DNA of 64,000 nucleotides from Rhizophagus irregularis (Eukaryota > Glomeromycota > Glomeromycetes > Glomerales > Glomeraceae): positions 2,790,001 through 2,854,000 of the forward strand of contig NC_089436.1 of NCBI RefSeq assembly GCF_026210795.1, read 5' to 3'. A model generated the notes under the pieces. The model saw only the letters and a list, made by a program, of their open reading frames with translations, did not search any database and was not told where the DNA came from. Position 1 is the first letter of the stretch; each line of letters opens with the position of its first letter. A program made the position numbers and the translations under genes. Positions 10,340 to 23,295 of this stretch are shown in pieces.

Positions 10340-12138
10340 TTTATTTTAATTTTTTTTTTTAAATTTTTTAGGTGCAAAGTGAAAGTAAATTTTTTTTTTA
10401 AAAAAAGTAAGGATCTCAAACGTGAGTTTTGCAATTTAACATGTAGATCCTTTTATTGGAAAGATTAGTAATAGTATGGTCAATCTCTTTGTTAGTTAAT
10501 TATATCTTATTCGATGAAACAAAATAAAAAATTAAAGTCGTGTAACACCCCTGCATCAAATAATATTTAGCGCGAAAATCGCGTGATTTACCGCAGTTGC
10601 AATATAAGTTAATTGACCAGTCAAAAAAAATTTTGAAGATTTTTTGTATATATATATATATTAATAACTTTTTTAATAAAATTTAATATTATGACCTGTA
10701 GAAACGAACTGTGGCAAAGGCTACGCTATTATATTTGATTATTTTAATAAAAAAAAAATTTTATGAAAACTTTTCTATCATTTTTTTTTAGAAAAAAATT
10801 ATTCAAAAAATTTTTTTTTTTTTTTAGGAAAGCGTGATACAAGATTGACGTCAATAGCAACTTTGAAACTTAAATAACTTAACTAAATAAATAGTCAATA
10901 GAAATTATGAAACAAAGATCATAATTACTATTGGCTAATTTATCATGTTTATTTATAGATTTTAGGAGTTTTAACCATGCTATAACATAATATCCTTCCT
11001 AATTAGATTTAACTAATATTTTAAAAATATATGTTCTTATTTTATTTTATAAATGCAGGGTTTGATTGGAAGATCATTTAGAAATTAATTGCTGCTGATC
11101 CGAATATGATCGATAGAAATTCTTTATTTCCTTTATAGATAAGTTCATCAATTTGTAACCAAATCGCATAATCCAAATATTTAAAATATTTTTTATAAAA
11201 AATTCAAAATCCTACAAATCCGCTAAAAAATCGTAAGACATATGAAATCTTTTTTTTTCCTCCAAACTATGTGATTAAATTTTTATTGCACCTATCTTAG
11301 CTAACTTACGTCATTAAATGACGTACGCTTTCTAAATTTTTTATGATGATAATTATTTGTTGATAGATATAATTTAAAAATTTATTTTTCTATTAAACTT
11401 GATAACCAATTTTCATTTTCTTTATGATTTAATTATTATTTCAGAAATTTTTTTCCGTTACTATCGGGGTAGAGGAGATTTACGTCATAATCTATCTAAT
11501 TAAAAAAATTGTCATATTTAGATTACCCATATAAATAATATGAATTGTGTAACATTCAAAAGTGTGATATTCTTAGATCGTCACGTGACCACAAAATCAA
11601 CGAAAAATTCAAACCGCCATATGAATTTTGTTATATACACACTTAAAAAGAAGATAAATATACACTCAATTTATGTATTAAAATATTTGATTCTGGAATG
11701 TACTGTGTATAATAAATAAATTAAATAGGGCCCCAGACTTTTTAACGGATATTTTTAAGTGAGTTTTGAAAAAATATTGAGCGAAGCAAAAAAAAAAAAT
11801 GATCATCTTTTTTTCCATATGCAGTATAACGTAATACACTCTACCCTAAATCAAATTTTGTCAATTTTAAAATGACATGCCTCTGTTAACTCCGAAAAAT
11901 AAAACATTTAGGGAAACGATATGATGTCATATATCATCAAAATTTTATTTGTTTTGCGGGTACAAAATTGTTTTACAAATATCCTTTATTAATTATCCAT
12001 TAATGTCAAGTCGTACTATGACAATGGAGTACGTAGCACTAAAAACGTAGCACCCGATATATTAAATGCAATTTCGCCGATCAATAACGGTGCACATTCT
12101 TCTAAATTCCGTTAAGTGAATATTAAACTATTGTCAAA
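10340..12138. other. Divergent intergenic region between cupredoxin and kinase-Sel1 genes
   Basis: Contains the 5' flanks of both the minus-strand cupredoxin and the plus-strand kinase. I see long T and A runs, a CACGTGA near 11583, and a palindromic GCGCGAAAATCGCG-type stretch near 10571. No gene is recognised. Promoter elements cannot be assigned from sequence alone. Confidence 0.4.
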
Positions 12139-15100
12139 ATGTCAAATAAGACCGACCTTAAAAAATCAAAGGATTATATTAAATGGTTAGAAAAATCAAT
12201 TTCTAACGAATATTTCAATTTTCACGATTATTCAGAATTTAGTAATTTAAGCCCGATAGGAAGTGGCTCATATGGAAGTGTCGTTCGTGCTAATTGGAAA
12301 GATACTGATAAATTTTTCGCTTTGAAAACTTTTAACCATGATAAAATCACGTTAAAAGAAGTTGTCAACGAGGTAATTTATAATATTCTTAACTATAGTT
12401 GGGTGCCGAAACATTTCGGCATATAGCAATTGCCGAAACTATTGCCGAAATCCCAAACTATTAGACCATTACTAAATCTAGATATAGATTAAATTTTCAA
12501 TAAAATTAGGATTTTGGAAATGGCTTAGGATATTAGCAATGGGTTTAGGTTTTCAGATTTGGCAACTATATATACTAAAAGCTGAACTACTTTCAGTATA
12601 TGGTCAATAAATTTCGGCATATGAAGAGTTTCGGCACCCAACTATATAATCTTAACATAATACTTTTGTGCATATCCTAATTAAATAATATTCAAAAATT
12701 CTTTATAGATAAAATTACAAAAAAAAGTAGATTTTCATGACAATATTTTACGACTATGTGGAATTACAAAGATAGAAGCTGGTGAGTTGCTTGGTTTTAA
12801 TAATATTGTTAGTACGATTTTATTTTTTAACATATTGTCTTGATATGGGTATACAGAGAAAAAATATTCTTTAGTTCTGGAATACGCCGACAGTGGTACT
12901 TTAAAGACTTATTTAAGTAATCATTTTAATGAACTATTTTGGGATGATAAATATCAATTAGCATTTCAGTTAGCAAGTGCTGTTGAATATATACATAATT
13001 TTGATATTATTCATCGTGATTTGGTAATATATTAAAATTTTGAAATTTATTTTATTGATAATTTGATAATTCAAAAATTAACACTTTTTTTTAAATTAAA
13101 GCATGCAAATAATATACTTATACATCAGAAAAATATTAAGATAGCGGATTTTGGTTTGTCAAAAAAAATTGCTGAATCCAGTAGTATGTCAGAAGTGTTT
13201 GGCGTTATCCCTTATGTGGATCCAAAAAGTTTTAATAATCAATATAATAATTGTAATAAAAGTAAAAATTATAAATTAAATAAAAAGTCTGATGTGTATA
13301 GCGTAGGAGTTTTAATGTGGCAAATTTCAAGTGGACGTCGACCATTTTATGCAAATGATGTGAAATATGATATAGGTCTGGCTTTAGCTATACAAAAAGG
13401 TGAAAGAGAAAACATCATCGATGGAACTCCCGTTGAATATAGTAGAATATACACAGGTAATTGCTGTATATTTTTCTTCATTTAATAGAATATTATTAAG
13501 AATATTAATATATATATATTATTTATTTAATAGAATGTTGGAAACATGAGCCAGATGAACGTCCAAATATGCAAGAAGTTGTTTCAATTCTTAGATCAAT
13601 AATTCTCCTTGACCAACATCATATAATTGAAGATTATAATGATAATAATATTAAAGAAAAGGAAGATAGTTTGTTGCGAAAATCTTTAGATAGTATAAAT
13701 GATGATTTATTCTTGGATAATATATTAGATGCCATTAATTATGGAGATACAAGTTTACGATCTATTCAATCAACCATTATTGATGATGATTCTATTCAGA
13801 CAAAATCAAGAAATTCATTTGATTCAACATTCATTAATAACATTAATAATATCTTTGTTGATAAATTAATTTCAGTTATTATCAAAAAACATGATTCAGG
13901 TTATACTTTTGATCAAATCCAAGAACTAATTAATCAGAAAATATTACAATTGAATCAAATTACAAATAACCTTGTAAAATGGTTTAAGGAAAATCAAGAT
14001 AAATCAAAATATATTTGGTTTTTCGGATTATTTTATTATTATGATATCGAAATAGAAGAAAATAATAGTATTAAAGCATTTGAATTGTTTTCAAAAGCAG
14101 CAGATGATAATTATTCAATAGCTCAAGTTTATCTTGCTAAATGTTATAATGATGGATATGGAATTGAAGAAAATAAAAATCTAGCATTTAATTTGTACCA
14201 AAAAGCTGCAGAAAATGGAAGTATTATTGGGCAATTTTATTTAGGATATTGCTATGAATTTAACATCGGAACTGAAAAAAATGAAAATAAATTTATTGAA
14301 TGGTATCAAAAGGCAACTAATAATAAAAATACAATTGCAAAACTTTATCTTGCAAACTGCTACAAATTAGGAAAAGGAATAAAAAAAGATGAACTTAAAG
14401 CATTTGAATATTACAAAGAATTAGCAGAAATTAAGATAGCTGATGCTCAATATCAACTTGGAGATTGTTTTTATTATGGAATTGGGACAAAATCAGATAA
14501 GAACCAAGCACTATACTGGTATGAAAATGCAATAAATAATGGAAATATCATTGCAAAACACATTCTTGAGCAAAAGTATAATAAAATAATTGATATTAAG
14601 AAAACCAAAAGTATAGAAATTAAAATTCATAAGACAATATATTTTGAAGGATTAAGACAAATTGGAATTAATAATTATAATAGCCAAAATTATAAAAAAG
14701 CACTTTATTATTTTCAAAAGGCAGCAGAAAATGGAAATAAATTTGCATTATGTAATTTGGGTAATTGTTATAAAAATGGTGAAGGTATTGAACAAAATAA
14801 AAGAAAAGCTTTTAAACTATACCAAAAATCAGCTGAGCAAGGGCATATAAATGCACAATTTGAACTTGGATATTGTTATGATAGAGGGGTTGGAACTATT
14901 ATTAATAAAACTAAAGCATTTGAATTATACAAAATAGCAGCAGAAAAGGGTGATAAATCAGCACAAAATAATCTTGGTGTTTTGTATGAGAATGGTGAAG
15001 TCACAGAAAGAGATCTGGAAAAAGCTATTAAGTGGTATAATAAAGCAGCAGAAAATGGACGTGAAATACCGCAATATAATCTAGGTAGATGCTATCAATC

Positions 15101-15824
15101 TGGAATAGGTGTAATAAAGGATGAAGTCAAAGCTTTTGAATATTATAAGAGATCAGCTGAAAAAGAGTATTTAGACGCGCAATTTCAACTTGGATATTGT
15201 TATGATAAAGGTATTGGAACTAAAGTCAACAAAATAAAAGCAAATGAATTATATGTAAAAGTGTTTGAATTATCTAAAATAAAAGCTAAAGATGAGGATA
15301 GTCAGGGACAATTTTATTTAGGTTATTTATATTATTATGGTTATGGGAAAAAGAAGGATCTAGAAAAATCTATTTATTGGTACAAAAAAGCAGCAGAAAA
15401 TAGATATGATGAAGCACAATATTATCTAGGTGAATGTTATGAACTAGGAGTCGGTGTAGATAAAGATGAAAGTAAAGCTTTTGAACTTTATAAGAAATCA
15501 GCTGAAGATGGACTTATAGTGGCAAAATTTGCACTCGGATATTGTTATGTAAATGGTATTGGAACTGAAATTAATAAAAGAATAGGATTTGAGCTATACG
15601 ATGAAGCAGCCGGTAAAGACGGTAATATACAAAATAATTTTGGTGAAAATAATGTAGAAATAACAAACGAATTAGATAAAGTAAATTACTGGTATCATAA
15701 GGCCGCGGAAAATGATAATAAATTTGCGTTATATAAATTAGGTGAAATTTATGAATTGGGAAAAGGCGTTTATTTCAATGAAACAAGAGCATTGGAATTT
15801 TATAAAAAATCAGCTGATCAATGA
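12139..15824 (+). CDS. TKL-type protein kinase with C-terminal Sel1 repeats, complete
   Basis: Five exons (12139-12372, 12709-12781, 12857-13023, 13102-13456, 13534-15824) keep phase and give 1039 residues. The kinase domain spans about 38-305: glycine-rich loop GSGSYGSV at 41-48, ATP lysine Lys63 (FFALK), catalytic loop HRDLHANN with Asp157 and Asn162, DFG at 174-176, activation segment ending YVDP, and CW...ERP. All catalytic residues are present, so activity is expected. A linker and a helical segment ([20 protein letters not shown]) lead into about 15 Sel1-like repeats that fill the C-terminus. Family knowledge: TKL kinases with Sel1 repeats are expanded in Glomeromycotina. The substrate is unknown. 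A TA-flanked MITE sits in intron 1. The stop at 15822 cuts a Sel1 repeat, and recognisable repeat sequence continues downstream, so the C-terminus is shortened relative to paralogues. Confidence 0.93.
12396..12644. mobile_element. TA-flanked MITE inside intron 1 of the kinase-Sel1 gene
   Basis: The left end TAGTTGGGTGCCGAAAC and the right end GTTTCGGCACCCAACTA (with one extra base inside) are inverted copies flanked by TA. A second internal pair, TTTCGGCATAT, is found near both ends. The 249-bp element lacks coding capacity. TA duplication and length fit a Tc1/mariner-type MITE. It lies wholly within an intron and leaves the splice signals intact. Confidence 0.85.
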
Positions 15825-17701
15825 TTATACATCGGTTTTGATACCGATATTAATGAAAAGGCTGCTAGAGAAAATGTCAATGCTTATAATATATATACTG
15901 TATATACAACAAATTATATAGTACCAGCTGAAATATAATTTATTTTTTAAATTATTATCTATAAAATAGATAAAAAATGATTCTCATTTGAAAAATTAAA
16001 AAAAATTCAAGAAACTTATAATCTTTTTATAACGACACATTCTATTATATTTGCTTTATATTTTATTCAGTAAATTTCTTAATTGCGCATAAATTCTTTT
16101 TAAAAAATTTGACATGAATTATTATAGACTTTAAACAGTTATTTAATGGCAAATTATTCTTTAAATTGTTTATGTTGTTCTAATAATTATATCCTACAGG
16201 TTGCAGTGATTCGGCGGAACTACATTCTTTCTATATTATATTACTTAATGTATAAATATTAAATCTAGTTGAAAAAATTTTATAATATTCAAATAAAATT
16301 AAAAAAATTTTTTTAATCGTGAAATAAAAGAAATAAAGTACAAAAATACATGTAAAAATAATAAAACGAATTATTTTTTTTGGATATGTTGGAACTTTTT
16401 TTAATTCTCTGATTTTTCCTTTTTCTTCTTTTTCTTGACGATTCTTTCATTAATTTATTAAATTTATGTTTGTATTTACTAAACGTTCAATTTTATAATG
16501 AAAATATGTGAATAGATATGTGTAAATTGTTATATGATTATAATTTTATATCATTATGACGCAATAAATCATAAATCAATATATACCAAGAATTTAAATA
16601 TAAATCTGTCTCTTAATGACTTGCGTAATGAACAAATTACCTAATACTAAGCATGAAATGTCAATTAACAAATTATAGCAATATGTTAACATTTACAAGA
16701 TAAATGTAAGTAGTAGTAGTAGTTACTATAGCTTTTAATTATTAATTAATGTAGCCTAGATATTTATGCGACTTGATGACTTAACATTGAGTTAGCTCCC
16801 TACAATTAATTTCCTGTTTAATGTTAACTGCATTTTTATAGTACTAAGAACACCGAAACCGTAGTTGAACAGCTATGAACATATACTGTATGTTTTTATA
16901 TACTGAGGAGTGAGAATACACCATTAGAACTGATGTAATAGAATACGAAATCACAAATTGCGGTTTGTGGAACAAAAATATTTTGATTACAGTTTATTTC
17001 AGCCACGTGAACATACTGTAAATCTTTTAAGATTTTTAATATATTTATTTATTTGTATCTGTTGTTATTCTAAAAATCAAAATCAAAATAAAAATATTTA
17101 TTTGACTACTGTTAAAAGTTGATACAAATCGAGAAAAAAATATATTCTTTCTGTTCTTTCTTTCAAAAGGACATGTCCGAAATTATAAAATTTTATGCGA
17201 TGCTATACTTAGCTTATTAATAACTGCGGTGGATAATTTTTCCGTATAAGAATTAGTTTAATTTTCAGCTATATATATAATAGTAATAGCGTCAGTCACA
17301 CGTGACCATGCTATTATTATGGTAAATTGATAATAGATTATGGTAAATTGGTAATAGTATATAAAAAGTATAATTAAACTGTAAAACTTATTAAAGGATT
17401 GATATTTAGCCGATAATAAAAACAGTCATTAACAAAAAATATTGGTCCGTCAAAATCCGCATGATCCAATAGTTAAGTAAAAAAAAAAGTTTATTTATTT
17501 GATCTTATCTAAATAAATTAATTATGTCTAAATTGTATTAAAATTAATTTTAAGATAAACATTCCTAAACATTTAAGCTATATTAATATAAAAATGTTAT
17601 TTAATGTATTAATCAAAATTTTGTGGTTGTAAGTCTGCTCAGAAACGAATTATGTATTAATATTTATGATCACACATCATAAAATACAATAACACTGCTT
17701 A
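15825..17701. other. Decayed Sel1 tail, then gene-free AT-rich sequence
   Basis: Just after the stop codon, 15834-15940 still reads as a worn Sel1 unit (GFDTDINEKAARENVNAYN), which shows that the upstream ORF once ran further. From 15950 to 17701 no gene, repeat unit or RNA gene is recognised. Confidence 0.5.
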
Positions 17702-18576
17702 CTAATAAACTTCATTTGAACTATGCTCTTTTTGGTTTTGCATCATTTCTTTTCTTACAATTTGGACAATATAATTTTGCAAAGCGTCATTTTCAGAAAT
17801 TGGAATCGTCTCTTGTCCATGATTGTAAACTTTCGTATTTTCTGAAATTGAAACTGCCTCCTGTCCGGGATTGTATACTTTTTCTGTATCTTGATTTTCA
17901 CTCTTATTTATTTGTTTAGAATCATGATAATTATTTCTATTGCTATCTGGGATGAGTATAATATTATTTTTATTAAACCTTTTGTATAAAAAGTAGCTAA
18001 CCGCTGTTAATAAACTAACACCGGTTAATAATCCTATTGCTTCTCCAACTATAATTGGTGTATTGTTCGTATTATTTGTTGCTTGTAGCCTTAATAGGAT
18101 TATTTGGAATAATAGAATTGGGAGATATTTTATTAGTTCCATACATGCCTTCCCTACAATGTGTAGAAACACCACAATAGAACCATATTTCTTCAGTAGC
18201 GTTTAATTTGGACGGTCATTGTATTAGGTGCCTCAAATATACCATTTGAAGCGAAAGCATTAGGCTTCGATGATTTTATGCAAGTTCCTGTTAGATTAGA
18301 TTCGATTACGTTATGTGCTCCACTAATCCACTTAAAGATGATCTATAACGAAAAATATGTAAATAATTTAATTATTATCTTTTTAAATTAAAAAAAAAAA
18401 AGTAAAAGGACTATTGTTATACATACTTTATCACCAACTTTGGCATATGCAGTTTGTGGGTCAAAAATATTTTCTCCATTTGGACCACCAACCTTAACTA
18501 ACACATCATCCGCATAAACGTATGTACATGTAATAAGTCCAAAAAAAAGTAAATAGATAGCGAAAGTTTTATTCAT
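17702..18576 (-). pseudogene. Frameshifted cupredoxin membrane protein (paralogue of 9310-10339)
   Basis: Exon 1 (MNKTFAIYLLFFGLITCTYV..., start 18576) encodes a signal peptide and the start of the cupredoxin domain (VKVGGPNGENIFDP). It splices at GTATGT as in the intact paralogue. Exon 2 begins IIFKWISGAHNVIES, but a one-base shift near 18215 breaks the frame. The next frame encodes the copper site CGVSTHCREGM and meets a stop near 18080. The membrane segment and tail (VGEAIGLLTGVSLLTAVSYF, then basic KRFNKN) continue in yet another frame. All candidate copper ligands are still readable across frames. Two shifts argue for a pseudogene. Sequencing error at short homopolymers, or unusual splicing, are alternatives. 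Confidence 0.75.
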
Positions 18577-19119
18577 ATTAACTCGATTTTATGGGTATGA
18601 ATTGAAAGGATAAAATTTTTCTAGTATTTTATATTTCCAAAGAATAAGATTATTTTTTGGTATTATGTTTCATTTTTTCTTTATTATAAGAGATCTGACG
18701 GATGATCCGATCTCAATCCGCCATCTGATCCGTTAAAAAATGCTCGTCTGATCTATGTATTACACGAGGATATAAAATAGCAGCTGAAAAGGGTATATTA
18801 TTGCAAAAAATTACCTTGATTTGTTGCATGAAATATAAAAGAGCTAGCTTTTAATGGTACAGACAGAAAATTAAATTTATCATTGTTATATAGTAACATA
18901 TGATAAATAAACGTATATTTTAAATGTTTTCATTTTAATAAATGGTTCAAAAAATATAATTAACAATGAATAATAAAAAATGGCCAATGACAATAACATA
19001 GTGTTGAGGAGAAAAAAAAGCAGCATTTTTCTTAAGATATTATAATAATAAAAAATGTTTTATTACTTTTATAATAAGATCATTTAACAAATTATTCTTT
19101 TATAGTTTTTATTATTTTA
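18577..19119. other. AT-rich spacer
   Basis: No gene recognised. 18690-18750 has several GATCCG/GATCTG motifs in both orientations, possibly an old repeat fragment. Confidence 0.35.
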
Positions 19120-19292
19120 TTATCGCAGTTTTCAGAATTCTGTGTACGTTGTGATTACTGAATGATTATAATTACAGGGACGATTACAGGACAACATTGT
19201 CCGATTTTTGTCCGATAAATCGTCCTGTAATCTAATAATTTTTTTATCAGATGATTTATAGGTGGGTAGCACAATTTTGAAAAGCACGATAA
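19120..19292. mobile_element. MITE with TTATCGCAGTTTTC terminus and TTA target duplication
   Basis: The left end TTATCGCAGTTTTCAGAATT pairs with AATTTTGAAAAGCACGATAA at the right end, with TTA on both sides (19117-19119 and 19293-19295). An internal GGACGATTACAGGAC is inverted as GTCCTGTAATC. Terminus and size relate it to the 8082 element. A TTA duplication fits PIF/Harbinger-type MITEs. Confidence 0.75.
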
Positions 19293-21419
19293 TTAATAAA
19301 TATCTGTTTTTCGTGTTTTTCGTTAAAATTTGAGAAAAGCTAATAATATATGGATGTTTTTATACTTGTTAAATAATTCTACTTGACTAAAGAGTTAGTA
19401 ATATTAAAAAATCTATAAAAAACACGTGTATAAAACATTTAAATGTATAATAATATTCCATACTTAAACTTTCAAAATATATTTTTTTTTTTTTAATTAC
19501 TTTAGAATTTTTTTATTGTTTTAGTAAAATTTTTAAAAATGTTGTTAAAATAGAAAAATGGTAAAGAATAACCAAATTAATAAAGCTGATCGCGCGTCGC
19601 CACACAAACCAATCGTCACATTTCAGACGTGCTAATAAATAGACCATATTACATAAGAAAAAAGTTATAAATGTTACAAATTTTACAAAAATGAAAAATA
19701 AGCTTCAAAATATTGATTACAAAACTTCAAGTGTTCAAAATTGAAGCCAAAAGGAATCTACAAAAAGAACCAGTATTCAACGCTATATTGAAGCTAGTTA
19801 GTTGGATTTTACAAGAAGAAAGTGAATACCAGAGCCCGGCTGAAAACCCAAAGGGAGGTTATTATAAAGCAAACTGAAACAAAAGTGGAAAAAATGAATA
19901 TTAAATTCAACATACCTGACTTTTTGAAGAACCGATCCAGTTGAAACCTAAAGAAAAGAAAGAAAATACATATTGGTATTAAATAAAAAAGTAAAATTAC
20001 AAATAAAAAACTGAACTTATCGACCTTAATAAAGAATCTAGCTGAAAGTAGCTGACCAAACCCTAAAGAAACAGGTTATTAGTATAAAGGAATTGCAAAG
20101 AATGATGAACTTGTCTGTTTTCTTTCTTAAAGGAAATTGCCCAACTGAGTTTCCAAAAAAAATATAAAGCTTATTTTATTGAGGAAAAAAAAGATATTTT
20201 CATTTTTTACTTATTGATCTTTTATCAAAATGATATATTCAAAAAAGAAATGAGGCACTACTTTTTTTTTTAAAAAAAAAAGTAACGAAAAGAGCATATT
20301 TTTTTTTATTGTCAGGTTTATTAGTAAAGCACAAAAGCGGTTTTTAATTAAAATGTAATGTAAAGTGCCGTAACTGATAACCTATAAAAGGCGCAGTAGG
20401 TTTCTTTTAACGAATTTTTCAATTATTGCAAAAAAAAAAATACTTATATATTATTTATAATAATCTAATAGCGGCACGTAGTGCCGCGTTAGACTATTAT
20501 ATAGTTTAAGTCTTCCAATAATAATATTATCGGTTTGGCGGGCCAATAATTTTATGATTATGCTACTAATACATAGTAATTGTTTTATTATAAAATTTCC
20601 ATATTTATTTATTTTTTTTTTTAAAAAAAGTTTCGAAAAATAGCTTAAATTTGTTCAATATTGGTAAATAAATCTATGATGAAATTATACTTGCACTAGA
20701 TATAGTACAGTAAACTTAGTTGGATAGAAAGTTTCTTTTTTACAAATATTATAATTATTATCTTATTATTATTAAAATTCAGGGACCCGATATCTGGTGT
20801 ATTTTGAAAATTTATAAAGGTTTTTATAGTAAGAATCTTTATTATATCTTTTAGAGATTTACTATAAATCACAACTTTTTAAATAAAAACACGAATCATA
20901 GCAAATGATTAAATAATTCAGGTAATTAAGAAATTTCATAAATTTATCTATTTTTAAAGCTCACTAGATTTAATTATTTTATTACTTTATTTATGTTGGC
21001 TATGTTAAATTTTTTGTAAAAATAGAAGTTATATTAACCAACATAAATCCAACGTTAACTTTGCTATGATGACTTTTTAAATTTCATGTGTTAGTCAAAA
21101 CGTTTTATTCAACAGAGAAAGAGGAATCTTATAATATGTACTGTATATATGATACTGATGAATAAAAGATTTGTTCATGATAAGCAGATAAACTATTTTC
21201 AAAAAATAAAAAAATCTTGTCAACTATAAATGTTATAATTTGGTTAGTTTTAATTTGGTTAGTTTTGTGTGTCAATATTTTTACGTTTAAATGTTTTACA
21301 GAATACCTAAGACCGCAAAGTTCGATATACTATTTATAAATATTTCTTCTATTTTCTCATTTTCAAATTTCGTTGACATCTGAATAATTAATATATTTAA
21401 ATATGAATAACTGAAGATA
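19293..21419. other. Gene-free region with a splice-signal-like array on the minus strand
   Basis: No protein-coding gene recognised. On the minus strand 19700-20160 shows repeated TTTCTTTAG acceptor-like motifs followed by 30-45 bases and donor-like GTATG or GTCGA. One example is the block 19916-19947. Similar blocks occur on the plus strand at 4120-4560. 20262-20281 is a T-run/A-run junction. The remainder is plain AT-rich sequence. Confidence 0.4.
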
Positions 21420-21592
21420 TGGGGATGGCCAAAAATGACGTCATTTCTTGTTGTCACACATTTCTATTTTTAGCCACTTGTAGTTAATATAATTCTGGCC
21501 AGAATTGTTTTAATTTTGCATGATGATGACATCATTGACATGGGGGATTAAAAATCATAAAATTTAAATTACATCATTTCTGGCCATCCCCA
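21420..21592. mobile_element. MITE with TGGGGATGGCCA inverted termini
   Basis: The left end TGGGGATGGCCAAAAATGAC is matched by the inverted right end, TCATTTCTGGCCATCCCCA. A palindromic TTCTGGCCAGAA core and TGACGTCA lie inside. 173 bp, no coding capacity, and no clean target duplication. Confidence 0.7.
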
Positions 21593-21775
21593 AGCTTAAA
21601 CTTCCCAGTCTTTTGCCATCGATTAATTTATTATTGAGAATTTTTTTAATACTTTCCCATTTTACATTAAAATTTGATTTCGTTAAATTCAAATATTCAC
21701 CTATTATATATATATATTTTTTTCTTAAAAAAAAAAAAAATTGCACTGCATTTCTTTCCTTTGAGTACATATCAA

Positions 21776-22809
21776 TAGTGCTTCGACCCAGATGAAAACC
21801 GTCATCCGGATTACACAAAAAAAAATCCAGATTATATCCGGATTGACCCGGATTTTGAATCCGGATCAGATAATCCGGATAGAAACCGGAAACCGGATTG
21901 GATTTACAAATGATCGGCAATAATTCTGGCCAGAATTCATAACGCCTGCCAGAATTACAAATTGTGTAACATTAAATTTTCATGCCAGCCGATAAAAAAT
22001 TTTTTGCCCGGTGGCTAAACTATTTTTCTGGTGTCACGTGATGTTAATTTCGGCCAGAATTAACAAATTTGGCCAAAATTATCCAAGACCACGAAATTTA
22101 CATAATTCCAATTTCATTAAATACTTTTATTTAAAACAACTTCTTTTAAACAAGATATTTTTATATACAGCTAAAGATTACTATAAATAGATGTGTTGGG
22201 TTAGTAAGGTAATTTTTTAAGGATTTGTTTCTTCTTTCAAAAATTAAAGAATCATTTGAATCAAATTATATAACACTAGTTTTAATTTTTTAAAAAAGTT
22301 GTTATAATTATATAAATTTATAATATTGAACAATTTTTCATTTAAAACAATAATTATTATTTTGTTGTAACAAAAATAATATAAAGTTTTTTTTCTTTTG
22401 AACGTTTGAATGTAAAATCTAAAATTATTTGTTATTTGTTAATGTATAAATTTAAATAAACAAATCTGATACAAACTTCAATAAATAAATTATAATTGAA
22501 AAATCTTCTTAAACTTACTGTATTAAAAAGTTTAATATAACAAATATAAATTTAATAAATTTTAATAAAAAAAATTGGTATTAGGCGCAAAAATAATTAG
22601 CCATAATATCATTTAGATATAGATCTTTATGGATCAGCAAAATTATTATCAATAAAAAAAAAAATAATAAAAATTTCATCCGGATTCCGGGTCAAACCGG
22701 ATATTTTTCATCCGGTTTATAATCCGGATGAAAACCGTGAAAATCCAGATATCCGAAAAAAAAAAATCCGGATCAATCCGGATTGATTCGGATACGGGTC
22801 GAGGCACTA
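21776..22809. mobile_element. hAT-like non-autonomous element with 8-bp target duplication
   Basis: The left end TAGTGCTTCGACCC and the right end GGGTCGAGGCACTA form inverted repeats with one mismatch, flanked on both sides by CATATCAA (21768-21775 and 22810-22817). An 8-bp duplication and a TAGTG start match the hAT terminal pattern. Both subterminal regions are packed with ATCCGGAT-type motifs in both orientations, which resemble the transposase-binding subterminal repeats of hAT elements. The interior is AT-rich with a GGCC-family cluster (21910-22085) and no transposase frame. Confidence 0.85.
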
Positions 22810-23102
22810 CATATCAAAAATACCTAGAACCACAGATCGCCTATTATACTATACTAATTCCATAAAAGCTGATATAATACGAATTATTGTCATTTTCTGC
22901 AGCTTTATAATCAATTTTCTTCATTTTTATTATTATTATTTTTTTAATATTCAAAATTAAAATGATAATAAATTTACAGATTATATTTTATTTTCTCATT
23001 ATGTAAAAATATCTGATTCGTTTATAAGATTTCAGATTTCATAATGAAACTTTCTTTTAACGAAGTAGATGAATTTCAGCTTATTATTTATTTATCATTA
23101 TT

Positions 23103-23295
23103 CCCTATAAAAAATTTTATCCGTTATTTCTGTAAAAACTTCGTAAAGATGAGCCTTCATGAATCATTCAAGGAAAATCGGAAAATGTAAATAATTTGAT
23201 AAATTCCGTAATATAAAGCTATTAATTCCGGAAATATGAGCCTTTTACGGAAAAAAAGACGGAATATAAAAAGTGGATCAACTTTTTTTACAGGG
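23103..23295. mobile_element. CCCTATAAAAA-family MITE, ATT target duplication
   Basis: Starts CCCTATAAAAAATTTTATCC and ends TTTTTTTACAGGG (one terminal mismatch), flanked by ATT at 23100-23102 and 23296-23298. Its reverse complement aligns along the whole length with the element at 57906-58060, sharing TTACAGAAATAACGGATAAA and the TTATATTCC motif, so both belong to one family in opposite orientation. Confidence 0.85.
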
